From Neobacillus sp. Marseille-Q6967 (GTDB taxonomy: Bacteria > Bacillota > Bacilli > Bacillales > Cytobacillaceae), in assembly GCF_946151075.1 (NCBI RefSeq), contig NZ_CAMGZB010000001.1, positions 1 through 64,000 on the forward strand: a stretch of 64,000 nt of DNA, given 5' to 3'. Both the position numbers and the translations under genes were made by a program. Numbering within the stretch: position 1 is the stretch's first letter; each line of letters begins with the position of its first letter. The notes beneath the pieces were generated by a model. That model saw nothing but the letters and a program-made list of their open reading frames with translations, made no database searches and was not told where the DNA came from. Below, piece by piece: positions 8,301 to 18,242 of the stretch.

Positions 8301-9772
8301 TCATTACTCTTAGCGGATTTGACGGCGGTACAGGTGCGGCTAGAATTCACGCCCTGCAGCATGTTGGTCTCCCAGTGGAAATTGGCGTAAAAGCCGCTCA
8401 TAATGCACTGCTAGAGTCCGGCCTGCGCCATAAGGTGGAGTTATGGGCAGATGGCGGAATGAAGAGTGCAATGGATGTTATGAAAGTGATGCTTCTTGGT
8501 GCAAACCGTGTAGGTTTCGGTACACTGGCCATGCTTTCTATTGGTTGTACAACTTGCCGCGGCTGTCATTTAGACACATGCCATGTTGGAATTGCTACCC
8601 AAATTGAGTCTGAAGCACAAGCGAAGGAACACGGTCTCCGCCGTTTCGTTCCACGTCAGTTTGATCTGGCTGTGAATGGTATTATGAATCTATTTACTGC
8701 TTTCGGAAATGAATTAAAGGCACTTGCAGCATCTGTTGGGATTACAAATCTTCAGGATGCAGTCGGCCGCTCTGATTTGTTAGACCAGGTGAAAGGCAAA
8801 AATCAGCTTAACCTTACTCACCTGCTTAAACCATTAGAAATCAGCCAATTCCCGAAAACAGAGGAAGCTAAAACCTTCCAAGAAGTAGCAATGCAAGTGG
8901 CGGTTGGTGCAGAGTATTTGGACGGAAGTGTAGAACAGCTGCATTCATCACGTGAATTTGTAAGTGTAACATCAGAACAGCGTGTGCTTGGTAGCCGGGT
9001 TTCCTGCCACCGTGTACGCGGCCGACTTGACGGTTCTTATCGCCAGCTCCCTCCTGTTCAACTTAAGTACAAAGACGGCTCCATCCCTGGAAACGGCTTA
9101 GGTGCTTATAATAGCGCGGGAATTGAAATTACGGTTAACGGAGGCGGTCAGGACGGTGTTGGAAAAACTTCCTTCGGCGGTAATATTCAAATCCTTAAGT
9201 CCAAAGGAAAAGATGGCAATTACTATAATGGTTCTGTCGGAAAAGGCTTTGGGTACGGTGCTCAGAAAGGTTTACTTGTTGCACAAGGGAACGCAGATGC
9301 ACGTGCAGGAATTCGCCTATCCGGTGCAGATTTAATTGTTGGTGGTTTTGTTAAAAAACCAATCCCTGAAAAAGAAAATGGCAACATCGGAGCAAATGCA
9401 AATATTAAAGGATTTGCTTTTGAGTATATGACAAATGGCCGAGGGCTGGTACTAGGCGATCCAGGACCATGGATTTGTGCAGGAATGACTGGTGGAGTAG
9501 TCTACGTTCGCCATCAGCCTGAAGTTGGTTTAACGAAAGATGCCATTCAGCGTAGAATCGCTAAAGGTGCAAAGGTTTCCGTTACCGAGTTAAACCAAAA
9601 AGGCAAAAAGGATATCCATGAACTTTTAGGGAAATATATGGACTTACTAGTTAGTGACGGTCAATTAGAAGAAGCAAACACACTTAAAGCTCTTCTTGCT
9701 GATCCTGAAAAGCACTTTGTCCAAATCATCCCAGTCAAAGAACAAGCCGATCCATCAGTATCAACTGAATGA
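5303..9772 (+). CDS. gltB: Glutamate synthase large subunit, stand-alone
   Basis: The product transfers the amide nitrogen of glutamine to 2-oxoglutarate. Its 1489 residues show the full GOGAT order. After a 21-residue propeptide comes the catalytic Cys22 of the class-II glutaminase domain (HDACGI). The central domain follows, then the FMN-binding synthase domain (GEGGEIKDMLGKYPK near 875, PGEGGHLPGSKV near 915), the 3Fe-4S cysteines in CTTCRGCHLDTCHVG near 1090, and a C-terminal GXGXG beta-helix (near 1240-1400). No small subunit gene lies alongside, unlike B. subtilis gltAB (where the large subunit is called GltA). The electron donor could be an unlinked small subunit or ferredoxin. It sits between gsaB and ygaE, which adjoin in B. 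subtilis. Confidence 0.93.
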   Translation: MTQKWNPSLFKDFHKHEHDACGIVASLEKTNLPTRKNIFDCIDALVTMNHRAGFINGEGDGVGIHTDIPKALWREKLENAGVDPSVLENEGFAVGHVFVSKKVNWNSTKLELLQKLEKYDLKIVFETNQVTDSSALGPIAIQENPVFWQFACLSSKEGQELNKVLFEALVDLETNEDVHVASLSHAHVVYKVMGAGDILPRYYHDLANPIVASTMTLGHNRYSTNTLSSFFRVQPFSVLGHNGEINTISKLRDEARMIGVPLVKDGSDSQDLSRTMETLICRDGYSLFEAMDLLFPPIVNEIKAYSEKLQDLYTYLREAWGHFAQGPAGIISRYGDEAVFSVDALGLRPLWMLETESSFLFSSEPGIISSSEYVNDPKPLAPGEKVGFKWNGDKLEVYEQDRYQNEVYNRFSARLDIQGSRVRLKAPALDKTITMNYPDKIHNGQYKAFGWERDHIQLIEQMAEKGIEPIRSLGHDAPLAALNPERKNIADFIKESVAVVTNPAIDRDRETEHFSTRVIIGKRPALFQSEQPAAVLELTSPLLIEGKAGYNCTEELGQPSYDQVVQHYQSQKLAAFISATFQKNETIDAALERICDDAVRAVQSGKTLLVLDDSNAHQDDFYWIDPHLVTSAIDQALVKAEIRRDCSLVLRSAAIRSLHDIITVFGLGADLISPYYMFMTVLDETTKPLINLYNALSKGLEKVISTIGIHELRGYGRLYSSIGLHEEVANVLNIVNFFGSDELESDFEAMKNDAIARAADYQNEKERVGKTFHLFPRIWKAIGEVASTGDYNVYRDKISEQESENPTTIRHLLQLKESSQSVSPAEVDIRVGDHDLPFIISSMSFGSQNEIAFRAYAEGADRLNMVSLNGEGGEIKDMLGKYPKTRGQQVASGRFGVNAELLNSSNLLEIKIGQGAKPGEGGHLPGSKVTAKVAEARNATLGSDLISPSNNHDIYSIEDLAQMILELKTANDQAKIAVKVPVVPNIGTIAVGIAKAGADIITLSGFDGGTGAARIHALQHVGLPVEIGVKAAHNALLESGLRHKVELWADGGMKSAMDVMKVMLLGANRVGFGTLAMLSIGCTTCRGCHLDTCHVGIATQIESEAQAKEHGLRRFVPRQFDLAVNGIMNLFTAFGNELKALAASVGITNLQDAVGRSDLLDQVKGKNQLNLTHLLKPLEISQFPKTEEAKTFQEVAMQVAVGAEYLDGSVEQLHSSREFVSVTSEQRVLGSRVSCHRVRGRLDGSYRQLPPVQLKYKDGSIPGNGLGAYNSAGIEITVNGGGQDGVGKTSFGGNIQILKSKGKDGNYYNGSVGKGFGYGAQKGLLVAQGNADARAGIRLSGADLIVGGFVKKPIPEKENGNIGANANIKGFAFEYMTNGRGLVLGDPGPWICAGMTGGVVYVRHQPEVGLTKDAIQRRIAKGAKVSVTELNQKGKKDIHELLGKYMDLLVSDGQLEEANTLKALLADPEKHFVQIIPVKEQADPSVSTE

Positions 9773-9786
9773 TCTAAAAACAGTAG

Positions 9787-9818
9787 AAACGTCAGCTTTT
9801 TAGGCTGACGTTTCTTTT
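9787..9818 (+). terminator. Terminator of the glutamate synthase gene
   Basis: AAACGTCAGC and GCTGACGTTT form a perfect ten-base stem followed by TTCTTTTTG, just after the stop codon. Confidence 0.88.
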
Positions 9819-9953
9819 TGTTTTTTCATAAATAATAGTATCAATGTTAGAATAATTTCATATAATTTCTCTTGATTATCTGTTTTAATCCATGTATAGT
9901 ACAATATTGTTTAATCAATAACCTATCCTAGGGATTGAAAGGAAATAGTAAGA

Positions 9954-11030
9954 ATGAAGTTAGGTGCCCGCATTGTAAAAACGGGAATAGCAATTGTTTT
10001 ATCTCTTTATTTAGCACAACTTTTACACTCACCATCGCCTGTATTGGCAGGTATCGCAGCCATTTTTGCCATTCAGCCGACAATTTATCGCTCCTATTTA
10101 ACCATCGTTGAACAAATTCAGGGAAATTTAATTGGTGCAATATTGGCTGTAATCTGTGTTCTGCTCTTAGGTAATCATTACATTATTATTGGTTTAGCCG
10201 CTATTATTGTTATTATTATTAATCTTAAGCTTAACATTGAAAATACGATCGGCCTTTCGCTTGTAACATTAATATCCATCATGGAAACGCCTGGTAGTGA
10301 CTTTTTACCGTTTGCAGGGATTCGGTTTTCCACCATCATGATTGGGGTCTTTTCAGCTTTTATCGTCAATCTTGTCTTCCTGCCGCCGAAATATGAAACA
10401 AAGCTGTATTTCAAAATTTCAGATACGACGGAAGAGATTATTAAATGGATCAGAATTAGTACGAGGCATGATTTCGACCATAATGTTCTGAAGGCTGATA
10501 TCGAGAAGATTAAGGATAATCTCCTTAAAATGGGACAGTTATATTTAATGTATAAAGAAGAACGCAGCTATTTCAAAAGAAATAATTTAGAAAAGTCACG
10601 AAAACTAGTGATTTTCCGACAAATGACCTCCGCTGCCAAAAGAGGTCTCGAGACCCTTAAAAAGCTCCATCGCTTCGAAAATGAACTACTTCATTTATCT
10701 GAAGAATTTCAGCAGTCGATCCGGACTCAGCTTGACTCTATCGTTTATCGCCATGAGCAGCTAATGCTTCGATTTATCGGGAAAGTCCCTGTTCATTCAG
10801 CTAATCCGGAGGAAACAGCTTGCTTTAATAAAAAGGAATTATTCGATTTGTTTTTAACACATCAAAAAGCTTATGCTGACCAAAATGATCCGCATCTCTA
10901 CCATACCATGCAGATTATTTCCTCAATCATCGATTACGGTGAACAGGTGGAGCATCTTGATAAATTATTAGATAGTTTTCATTCTTTTCATCAAAACGAA
11001 GTGGCAATTGAACACAAAGAAACAGATTAA
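9954..11030 (+). CDS. ygaE: FUSC/ArAE-like membrane protein YgaE (UPF0421)
   Basis: This 358-residue protein has four to five membrane helices in its first 145 residues and a cytoplasmic alpha-helical C-terminal half rich in charged residues. That layout is typical of the aromatic acid exporter (FUSC-like) family and the UPF0421 protein YgaE. The N-terminal motif KLGARIVKTGIAIVLSLYLA is characteristic. A GAAAGGAAA site precedes the ATG. The transported substrate is unknown. It converges on ygaD with a shared terminator. Confidence 0.8.
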   Translation: MKLGARIVKTGIAIVLSLYLAQLLHSPSPVLAGIAAIFAIQPTIYRSYLTIVEQIQGNLIGAILAVICVLLLGNHYIIIGLAAIIVIIINLKLNIENTIGLSLVTLISIMETPGSDFLPFAGIRFSTIMIGVFSAFIVNLVFLPPKYETKLYFKISDTTEEIIKWIRISTRHDFDHNVLKADIEKIKDNLLKMGQLYLMYKEERSYFKRNNLEKSRKLVIFRQMTSAAKRGLETLKKLHRFENELLHLSEEFQQSIRTQLDSIVYRHEQLMLRFIGKVPVHSANPEETACFNKKELFDLFLTHQKAYADQNDPHLYHTMQIISSIIDYGEQVEHLDKLLDSFHSFHQNEVAIEHKETD

Positions 11031-11056
11031 AAAGCAGCTGAATCATCAGCTGCTTT
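11031..11056. terminator. Bidirectional terminator between ygaE and ygaD
   Basis: AAAGCAGCTG-aatcat-CAGCTGCTTT forms a ten-base perfect stem, between the convergent stops. Confidence 0.85.
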
Positions 11057-11062
11057 CTTAGT

Positions 11063-12892
11063 TTACGCTTTTGTTCTTGCCAAGTCTTGTTCAACGACTG
11101 GAGTTCCTTCTTTGTGTTCAAGCTGTTGAACTTGGAATAATTTATAATAATGACCCTTTTTATCCATTAATTCTTCATGTTTACCGATTTCTACAATTCG
11201 CCCATGTTCAATTAGTACAATCCGGTCTGCGTGCGTAATGGTAGATAAGCGATGTGCCACAATAAAGGTCGTCCGGTCCTTGGCGAGTACTTCTAACGCC
11301 TCTTGGATAAGATGTTCGCTTTCTAAATCTAGGGCAGAGGTTGCTTCATCTAAGATCAGAATAGGAGGGTTTTTTAAGAATACCCGGGCAATCGCCACTC
11401 TCTGTTTCTGCCCTCCTGAAAGTTTTACTCCCCTCTCCCCCACCTTCGTATCATAGCCGTTTGTAAGGTTCATGATAAAATCGTGTGCATTGGCTGCTTT
11501 AGCGGCTTGGATTACTTCATCCTCCGAAGCCCCAGGTTTACCAAGCAATATATTTTCCTTAACACTCTCACTAAATAAAATATTGTCTTGGAATACAACA
11601 CCAATTTTATCTCTAAGTGTCTGTACTTTATATTGGCGGATATCCACCCCATCAAGGAATATTTTGCCTTTTGTAATATCATAGAAACGCGGGATTAAGC
11701 TCACAATTGTTGATTTACCTCCGCCGCTCATGCCGACAAACGCAATCGTTTCTCCTTTTTTAACATCTAAATTAATTTCATTAAGAACCATTTCTTCCTT
11801 TTCGTCATAAGAAAAATAGACATTATCAAAATAAATATCCCCCTTCACATTCGTGCATTCTACTGCATTGGGAGAATCGACAATATCATACTTTTCATCA
11901 AGGAATTCGAATACCCGGTCCATTGATGCAAAGGATTGAGTAAGAGTAGTTGATGAATTAACCAATCTTCTAAGCGGATTATAAAGTTTGTCAATGTAAG
12001 CAAAAAAGGCAACCATTGTACCTAACGTCAGGCTCCCTTGGATAACAAGGTAAGTGGAATAGCCAATAACAAGTAAGGGGGCGATATCCGTTATCGTATT
12101 CACGGCCGCAAATGCCTTCGCATTCCAGCTTGTATGCTCCAACGCTTTTACTAAGAAATTTTGATTCTGTTTATCAAACTGTTTTTGTTCGTGGTCTTCT
12201 ATTGCGAAACTCTTAATGACTGGCATTCCTTGTACACGCTCATGCAGATAGCTTTGAACCTCTGCCAGAGCTTGTGACCGTGTTCTTGTGAGTTTTCGTA
12301 AGTTCCCAAAAAAGAACTTAATCGAAAAAGCATAGAAAGGAAAAAGCAGAATAGACACGATCGTTAGTTTTACACTCATCGTAAACATAATGGCTATGGC
12401 AATAAATATGGTAGCCATATCAAGCCATAGATTCATCATACCTGTAATAACAAACGTTTTTGTCTGTTCTACATCATTGATGACACGTGAGATGACTTCT
12501 CCAGCTCTTGTGTTAGCATAATATTTAAAACTTAACTTTTGAATATGTGAGTACATTTTATCGCGTATATCATAGAGAATCTTACTAGCAGTCCATTGTG
12601 CAAAATATTGGCGGTAATATTCGATCGGCGGCCGCAGTAACACAAAGATGGCTAACATGATTCCCATAATAAAAAATAATTTACTCATCTTCTCATCAGT
12701 CGTTAACGTATCTTTACCAATAATATCATCCACTACATATTTAATCAGCATCGGGATAATCAGTGGTATAGCGAATTTTAAAAGCCCAATAATAATAGTT
12801 CCAATGATTTGCAGCCGGTAAGGCTTTACAAATTGAAGATATCTGCGTACACTACTCAGGTTAAGCCCCCCTTCCCCTTGATGTTTTTTCAT
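11063..12892 (-). CDS. ygaD: ABC transporter, fused permease and ATPase (YgaD)
   Basis: This 609-residue half-transporter has a six-helix exporter domain (about residues 25-330) followed by an ATPase with Walker [11 protein letters not shown]-loop VVFQDN, signature [14 protein letters not shown] and Walker [12 protein letters not shown]. It belongs to the homodimeric type IV (MsbA/multidrug-like) exporters and matches B. subtilis YgaD. The annotated ATG has no clear ribosome binding site, and a terminator hairpin lies only 12 bp upstream. A GGAAGGGGGG run within codons 6-9 lies close to an in-frame CTG (codon 12), so the true start may be internal. The substrate is unknown. Confidence 0.85.
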   Translation of the reverse strand: MKKHQGEGGLNLSSVRRYLQFVKPYRLQIIGTIIIGLLKFAIPLIIPMLIKYVVDDIIGKDTLTTDEKMSKLFFIMGIMLAIFVLLRPPIEYYRQYFAQWTASKILYDIRDKMYSHIQKLSFKYYANTRAGEVISRVINDVEQTKTFVITGMMNLWLDMATIFIAIAIMFTMSVKLTIVSILLFPFYAFSIKFFFGNLRKLTRTRSQALAEVQSYLHERVQGMPVIKSFAIEDHEQKQFDKQNQNFLVKALEHTSWNAKAFAAVNTITDIAPLLVIGYSTYLVIQGSLTLGTMVAFFAYIDKLYNPLRRLVNSSTTLTQSFASMDRVFEFLDEKYDIVDSPNAVECTNVKGDIYFDNVYFSYDEKEEMVLNEINLDVKKGETIAFVGMSGGGKSTIVSLIPRFYDITKGKIFLDGVDIRQYKVQTLRDKIGVVFQDNILFSESVKENILLGKPGASEDEVIQAAKAANAHDFIMNLTNGYDTKVGERGVKLSGGQKQRVAIARVFLKNPPILILDEATSALDLESEHLIQEALEVLAKDRTTFIVAHRLSTITHADRIVLIEHGRIVEIGKHEELMDKKGHYYKLFQVQQLEHKEGTPVVEQDLARTKA

Positions 12893-12903
12893 GACAAACG
12901 AAA

Positions 12904-12924
12904 ACCTGTTGATTGAATCAACAG
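12904..12924 (-). terminator. Hairpin between ygaC and ygaD
   Basis: CCTGTTGATTcAATCAACAGG is a perfect inverted repeat followed on the minus strand by TTTTCGTTT. It lies between the ygaC stop and the ygaD start, so it should end ygaC transcription or attenuate read-through into ygaD. Confidence 0.7.
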
Positions 12925-12934
12925 GCGCTGATGC

Positions 12935-13465
12935 TTAACGTCTGTAAGTTAAATAACGTTCATACCAAATATCAATGAAGTCCGGGGCGAAAGGTCCTTT
13001 CCGCTGGCGAATCCACTGGATCAGTTTATCGACATTCCGTTTTAATATTTGATCAATGACTTCAGGATACTTCATTTCTCTACGGTGACGTTCGTACTCA
13101 TCTTCATCCAACAAATTAAACGTCATATCTGGGAATACCTTAATATCAAGGTCATAATCTATATATTTAACTGCTTCACCATCAAAGATAAATGGCGAAC
13201 TAAGATTACAGTAATAATATATCCCGTCTTCACGAATCATACCGATGATATTAAACCAATATTGTGAATGAAAGTAACAAATGGCTGGTTCCCTTGTAAC
13301 CCATGTTCTTCCATCCGACTCTGTCACGATTGTCCGATCATTTCCGCCAATCACTAAATTTTGTGATCCCTTTAAAACAGTCGTTTCCTCCCAGATGCGA
13401 TGGATGTGCCCATTGTGTTTATAGCTATGTATTTGTATTGGTTCACCTTCTGTGGGTACGCCCAT
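12935..13465 (-). CDS. ygaC: Nucleoside tri-/diphosphatase-like DUF402 protein (YgaC)
   Basis: The 176-residue soluble protein is nearly colinear with YgaC (UPF0374/DUF402). Characteristic stretches are [16 protein letters not shown] at the N-terminus, LVIGGNDRT, the aromatic-rich [10 protein letters not shown], and the acidic pair [10 protein letters not shown] with a basic C-terminal helix RKGPFAPDF. Staphylococcal relatives hydrolyse nucleoside tri- and diphosphates with divalent metals, so that activity is inferred by family. It precedes ygaD on the same strand. Confidence 0.85.
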   Translation of the reverse strand: MGVPTEGEPIQIHSYKHNGHIHRIWEETTVLKGSQNLVIGGNDRTIVTESDGRTWVTREPAICYFHSQYWFNIIGMIREDGIYYYCNLSSPFIFDGEAVKYIDYDLDIKVFPDMTFNLLDEDEYERHRREMKYPEVIDQILKRNVDKLIQWIRQRKGPFAPDFIDIWYERYLTYRR

Positions 13466-13593
13466 TTTTTCCCCTACTTTCCTTCCTGAAAGCTTTGTAA
13501 CCTATCCAACGATACATCCCAGCGACAAAAGGTAACAAAGTTCAATTTTCCTATTTCTTATTATTATAACGGTTGAATACAGAATTTAAAACA

Positions 13594-13621
13594 AAAGAGC
13601 CATTGAAATCAATGACTCTTT
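13594..13621 (-). terminator. Terminator of ygaB
   Basis: AAAGAG-CATTG / CAATG-CTCTTT (one internal mismatch) forms a stem followed on the minus strand by a T-rich tail, downstream of ygaB. Confidence 0.7.
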
Positions 13622-13662
13622 GAAAAATTCACCTATTTTTTAACCATTTTCCCGTTTTTGGA

Positions 13663-13920
13663 TTACAAAGAAGGTTCTAAGTTTGATTCCCGGTAGGATT
13701 GGATTACCTCTTCTGTTTGTTTTTCAAAGATTTCTTGTATTTCCTTTAGCTCTTTCTTCATTTGATTAATTTCATATTGGACACTTTCTAACTCTGTTTC
13801 CTTTTGTAAAGACTGTAATTGATGTTCAATTTCTTGACACCGCTCAAGCTCTGCCTGAAGGTATAATAATTTTTCCATCGTCATCATTTGTTCGGAAACT
13901 AAACGGTTAAAATGATTCAT
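13663..13920 (-). CDS. ygaB: YgaB-like small coiled-coil protein
   Basis: This 85-residue protein is almost entirely Leu/Glu/Gln-rich heptads (residues about 15-72), predicted to be a coiled coil with no membrane segment. Length and position between the gamma-SASP gene and ygaC match YgaB, a conserved Bacillus protein of unknown function. A single TGTCGAA (0A-box-like) heptamer lies about 95 bp upstream (14012-14018). Confidence 0.75.
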   Translation of the reverse strand: MNHFNRLVSEQMMTMEKLLYLQAELERCQEIEHQLQSLQKETELESVQYEINQMKKELKEIQEIFEKQTEEVIQSYRESNLEPSL

Positions 13921-14030
13921 GATCTACACCGCCTTATTAAATTCTCTTACTAAGTATTCTTGAATAAACCAAATTATCCTTTGACAACTTATGTAGACTA
14001 AATAGAAGTTTTGTCGAAAATGAACACAAA

Positions 14031-14061
14031 GAAGGCACTCTTTCGAATTCAGAGTGCCTTC
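14031..14061 (-). terminator. Terminator of the gamma-SASP gene
   Basis: GAAGGCACTCT and AGAGTGCCTTC form a perfect 11-base stem with a nine-base loop, 12 bp past the stop codon, followed by TTTGTG on the minus strand. Confidence 0.85.
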
Positions 14062-14073
14062 CACTTACCATTA

Positions 14074-14409
14074 TTAGCTTTGACCGAATTGGCCAGATGA
14101 ACCTTGGTTTTTACGAGCTTGAGATTGCTGGTTTTGTTGTCTAACTTCTTGAGCATTTGTTTGGCTCGCAAATTCAGTTCCAAATTGACCCGCAGAACCT
14201 GCAGCACCTGCTGCACCTGCAGAACCGCCTTGAGCTGATTGTGCGTTTTGACGTCTTACTTCAGCTGCATCAGTTTGGCTCGCGAATTCAGTTCCAAATT
14301 GACCTGCACCTGCAGCACCTGCACCGCCAGCTGATTGTGCATTTTGTTGTCTAACTTGCTGGATGTTTGTCCCAGCAGAAGTTCTGTTTGGTTGTTGGTT
14401 GTTTGCCAT
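14074..14409 (-). CDS. sspE: Gamma-type small acid-soluble spore protein
   Basis: Gamma-type SASPs accumulate in the forespore core and are degraded at germination as an amino acid store. The 111-residue product is rich in Gln, Ala, Gly and Asn and contains two imperfect repeats, each with the GPR protease target TEFASQT followed by EVR(R/Q)QNxQS. Glycine/alanine linkers separate the repeats. The start at 14409 has a perfect GGAGGTGAT site nine bases upstream. Expression is expected from sigma-G in the forespore, by family knowledge. Confidence 0.96.
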   Translation of the reverse strand: MANNQQPNRTSAGTNIQQVRQQNAQSAGGAGAAGAGQFGTEFASQTDAAEVRRQNAQSAQGGSAGAAGAAGSAGQFGTEFASQTNAQEVRQQNQQSQARKNQGSSGQFGQS

Positions 14410-14484
14410 TGTAATCACCTCCACGAGATTAATGTAACCATGCTGGGGGATGATTATGTAAAAAAATTATATTTAAAAAACAAT

Positions 14485-15240
<756 letters not shown>

Positions 15241-15351
15241 CTATTTCCCTTCTATTTCAGTATTGATATCATTTTAGCTTTTTCATGAATAGAAGACAAT
15301 GAATTACCAAAACCTAAACTCATTATGACTACCGGGGAAAGGAAGAAGCGT

Positions 15352-15576
15352 ATGTATGTAGGAAGAGATATGACTGAGTTATCGATGATATCGAAAGCTG
15401 AATGGGATGAGAGCGAACTTGCATTTTTTCATCATTCCCTGCAGCAAATAGCCCCTTATTTAAACAGTGAAGGTGTTTCTATTCACCGCGAAATCATTGA
15501 AGAAATTGAAAATCGCGGGGGAATTAAACGCCATGAAGCAGACTATACACACGGAACAAAAGTAAGTTACGATTAA
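15352..15576 (+). CDS. yfhS: YfhS-like small protein
   Basis: From the ATG at 15352 this gene encodes 74 residues, the length of B. subtilis YfhS, and it lies in the same place between fabL and mutY. The start is supported by GGAAAGGA eight bases upstream; an upstream ATG at 15325 lacks such a site. The product is acidic with no membrane segment. Its function is unknown. Confidence 0.75.
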   Translation: MYVGRDMTELSMISKAEWDESELAFFHHSLQQIAPYLNSEGVSIHREIIEEIENRGGIKRHEADYTHGTKVSYD

Positions 15577-15582
15577 AAAAGG

Positions 15583-15609
15583 ATGAACGCCTCTTTAAAA
15601 GGCGTTCAT
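15583..15609. terminator. Bidirectional terminator between yfhS and mutY
   Basis: ATGAACGCCT-ctttaaa-AGGCGTTCAT forms a ten-base stem with T and A tracts on both sides. It overlaps the mutY stop codon. Confidence 0.85.
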
Positions 15610-16709
15610 TTTTCATTAAAATCGTTATATAGCTTAAACATTTTATGCGCAGAAACCGGAAACGCATACTGCTCCATTTCAGCAGGAGTAACAAATTTCC
15701 AATCATAATTTAAATGAATATCGTAGTGTATGGTACCTTTAAACACATTAATATTCCAAACTAAATGGGAGAAAATGTGTTCAATTTGACCAATTCCTTT
15801 ATCTAGCTTAATATTCAAATCAAAAGCTTCCTGGAATAACGCAGTAATATTCCCGCGTTCGATTACAAAAGGATGTAGAATTTCAACATTCGGGAACTCC
15901 CATAAATTAGCAAGCAATCCATTTTCAGGTCGTTTGTGAATTAAAATCTTTCCTTCTTCATTTGTTAAAATAACCGCTGCTAATTGAACCTGTTTTTGTT
16001 TATTCTTCTTTGTTTTAACTGGAAGCTCGGACGCTGTTCCTTCATGGAAAGCCTGGCAATGGTCCCTCACGGGGCATAATAAGCAAGATGGGGAGGTTGG
16101 AGTACAGATCAAAGCCCCAAGTTCCATTAAAGCCTGATTAAATGCAGAAGGCTCATCATGAGAAATAAGCTCTCTAACAGCGCTCTCGAATATCTTTCTA
16201 GAGGATGGTTTAGCAATATCGTCCCAAATGGATAGAATTCTTGATAAAACTCTCATAACATTTCCGTCAACAGCCGGTTCAGGAACACCGTATGCAATAC
16301 TAAGGATTGCCCCTGCGGTATAGGGACCAACACCTTTAAGACTGGAAATATCTTTTGGGTTATCTGGAACTTTGCTATCGTATTTTTCCTGAACTTCCTT
16401 TACTGCCGAATGTAAATTTCTAACCCGTGAATAATAACCTAAACCTTCCCAAGCTTTAAGAACTTTTTCTTCGTCTGCCTTTGCCAAGACATCAATAGTT
16501 GGAAACCATTCAATAAATCGATTAAAATAAGGTATAACTGTATCCACTCTTGTTTGTTGCAGCATGATTTCCGAAACCCATACTTTATATGGATCCTGAT
16601 CTTTTCTCCATGGTAAATCACGTTGTTCTTCCTTGAACCAGGAAATAAGATCCTGTTGAAAACTTAAAATATCCACTTTTTCTATATTTTTCAATTCTTT
16701 TACCATCAT
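15606..16709 (-). CDS. mutY: A/G-specific adenine glycosylase MutY
   Basis: MutY removes adenine mispaired with 8-oxoguanine. The 367-residue protein has the N-terminal catalytic domain with [10 protein letters not shown], the helix-hairpin-helix [12 protein letters not shown] and catalytic Asp in [11 protein letters not shown]. The 4Fe-4S loop is [17 protein letters not shown] (C-x6-C-x2-C-x5-C). A C-terminal NUDIX-like domain (about 230-360) recognises the oxidised base. The ribosome binding site GGAGG lies seven bases upstream of the first ATG. Confidence 0.96.
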   Translation of the reverse strand: MMVKELKNIEKVDILSFQQDLISWFKEEQRDLPWRKDQDPYKVWVSEIMLQQTRVDTVIPYFNRFIEWFPTIDVLAKADEEKVLKAWEGLGYYSRVRNLHSAVKEVQEKYDSKVPDNPKDISSLKGVGPYTAGAILSIAYGVPEPAVDGNVMRVLSRILSIWDDIAKPSSRKIFESAVRELISHDEPSAFNQALMELGALICTPTSPSCLLCPVRDHCQAFHEGTASELPVKTKKNKQKQVQLAAVILTNEEGKILIHKRPENGLLANLWEFPNVEILHPFVIERGNITALFQEAFDLNIKLDKGIGQIEHIFSHLVWNINVFKGTIHYDIHLNYDWKFVTPAEMEQYAFPVSAHKMFKLYNDFNEK

Positions 16710-16828
16710 TTTAATGCCTCCAGCATGTTAAACAATTCGAAATTAGGAAATATAATAGTAAGCATTTTTTTACGATAATCCAAATTAGTTGTTTTGACAA
16801 GAAATTAAATGAAGGAGGATTTTTCCTT

Positions 16829-17809
16829 TTGGATACTGGCACACATGTTGTAATGGGAATTGCTTTGGGAGGGTTGGCAACACTTGACCCGGTGGTTGCT
16901 GGAAGTTCAATTACGGCGAGCAGCGTTTTAATTGGAACCATTGCTGGTTCACAAATACCTGACATTGATACGGTCTTAAAACTTCGGAATAATGCAATTT
17001 ATATACGGAATCATCGGGGCATTACCCATTCTATTCCTGCGGTACTTTTATGGCCCCTTGTTCTATTAGCTTTGATCTATCCATTTTTCCCTGGTGCAAA
17101 TTTACTCCATCTCTGGGCATGGACATTTGCTGCTGTGTTTATTCATGTCTTTGTCGATATCTTTAATGCCTACGGCACACAAGCACTAAGACCTTTTTCT
17201 GCCAAATGGATAGCATTGGGGGTAATTAATACCTTTGACCCGATTATTTTTGCTATTCATGTTGTTGCTATTGTCATTTGGGTGTTGGGTGCAGACCCGG
17301 GATATACATTTTTATCCATGTTTGCAGTCTTAGTTGGTTATTATATTCTTCGTTTCATTGCTCAACGAAGGGTTTTAGAAGAGGTTAGAAAAATCATCCC
17401 GGATGCAACAGATATCATTATTGCTCCGACAATGAAATTTCAACGATGGCGGATTGCAGCAATGAACGAAGGGGAATTCTTTGTCGGCAGAGCATATGGG
17501 ACTGAAATTGAAATTTTAGATCGTTTTAAACGGGTTCCTGTACCAGAAACTCCAGTTCTAGAGGCAGCCAAAAAGGATGTTAATCTTGCCGCTTTTTTAT
17601 CCTTTTCACCGGTTTACCGATGGGAACTTGATGAATACGACGATTATTATGAAGTTCGTTTTATTGACTTAAGATATCGTAGTAACGGTCACTATCCATT
17701 TGTCGCAGTTGTGCAATTAGATTTAGATTTAAATCCGATTAGTTCCTATACCGGCTGGGTATTTAGCGAGACAAAATTAAGGAAAAAGTTGAGTATTATT
17801 CCAAGTTAA
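16829..17809 (+). CDS. yfhP: YfhP-like membrane-bound metal-dependent hydrolase
   Basis: The 326-residue product belongs to the YdjM/LexA-binding family of inner-membrane metal hydrolases. An N-terminal DTGTHVVMGIALGGL motif carries the first His, and a second cluster IRNHRGITHSIPA and HVFVDIFNAYGTQ supply further potential metal ligands. Four membrane helices span about residues 65-190. The C-terminal third is soluble. The start is TTG with a strong AAGGAGG site. The substrate is unknown; B. subtilis YfhP has been linked to negative regulation in the same locus. Confidence 0.82.
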   Translation: MDTGTHVVMGIALGGLATLDPVVAGSSITASSVLIGTIAGSQIPDIDTVLKLRNNAIYIRNHRGITHSIPAVLLWPLVLLALIYPFFPGANLLHLWAWTFAAVFIHVFVDIFNAYGTQALRPFSAKWIALGVINTFDPIIFAIHVVAIVIWVLGADPGYTFLSMFAVLVGYYILRFIAQRRVLEEVRKIIPDATDIIIAPTMKFQRWRIAAMNEGEFFVGRAYGTEIEILDRFKRVPVPETPVLEAAKKDVNLAAFLSFSPVYRWELDEYDDYYEVRFIDLRYRSNGHYPFVAVVQLDLDLNPISSYTGWVFSETKLRKKLSIIPS

Positions 17810-17839
17810 AAAGCGAGTGACAGTTTGTCACTCGCTTTT
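17809..17839. terminator. Bidirectional terminator between yfhP and yfhJ
   Basis: AAAAGCGAGTGACA and TGTCACTCGCTTTT form a 14-base perfect stem between the convergent genes. Confidence 0.9.
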
Positions 17840-18107
17840 AATTTAATGTATTTTTATCCTGATTTAAGTAGTCTTTATATTTCGGGTTTTTTGCGACAAA
17901 CTCGTGGAGCTTGTCACCGTAATTTTGAATCCATTGGGTGACAATTCTTTCCGTCATGTCACTTCCAAGATAATCTCTCCCTGCTTTAGCAGAGGTTGAC
18001 TCAAAGTCCTCCCATAGTAACTCCACCCACGTCAGGGCCTGATGAGAGGATAGCTGATTATTTTTTTCCAATAAGAGCTTAGCTAGTCTTTCATGGTAAT
18101 CGTTCAA
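17838..18107 (-). CDS. yfhJ: YfhJ (WVELL family) protein
   Basis: This 89-residue soluble protein carries the defining TWVELLWEDFE motif near residues 26-36 of the WVELL protein family. The start is TTG with GGAGTG upstream. It is in the conserved yfh gene cluster next to sspK. Its function is not known. Confidence 0.85.
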   Translation of the reverse strand: MNDYHERLAKLLLEKNNQLSSHQALTWVELLWEDFESTSAKAGRDYLGSDMTERIVTQWIQNYGDKLHEFVAKNPKYKDYLNQDKNTLN

Positions 18108-18242
18108 AATGTTTCACTCCTTTTGCCATTTTCTTATAACATAACTCCGGGTAAAAAACCTAATACTAAACTCACGTGATAAACATTGTCAAAGAATCTT
18201 TGCTTATCACGGTTTCTCATTCCTATTTAATGGAGGTAAACC

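Noticed and set aside
14012..14018. Single Spo0A box upstream of ygaB
   Set aside because: A lone heptamer is expected about eight times in this window by chance; no second box is near.
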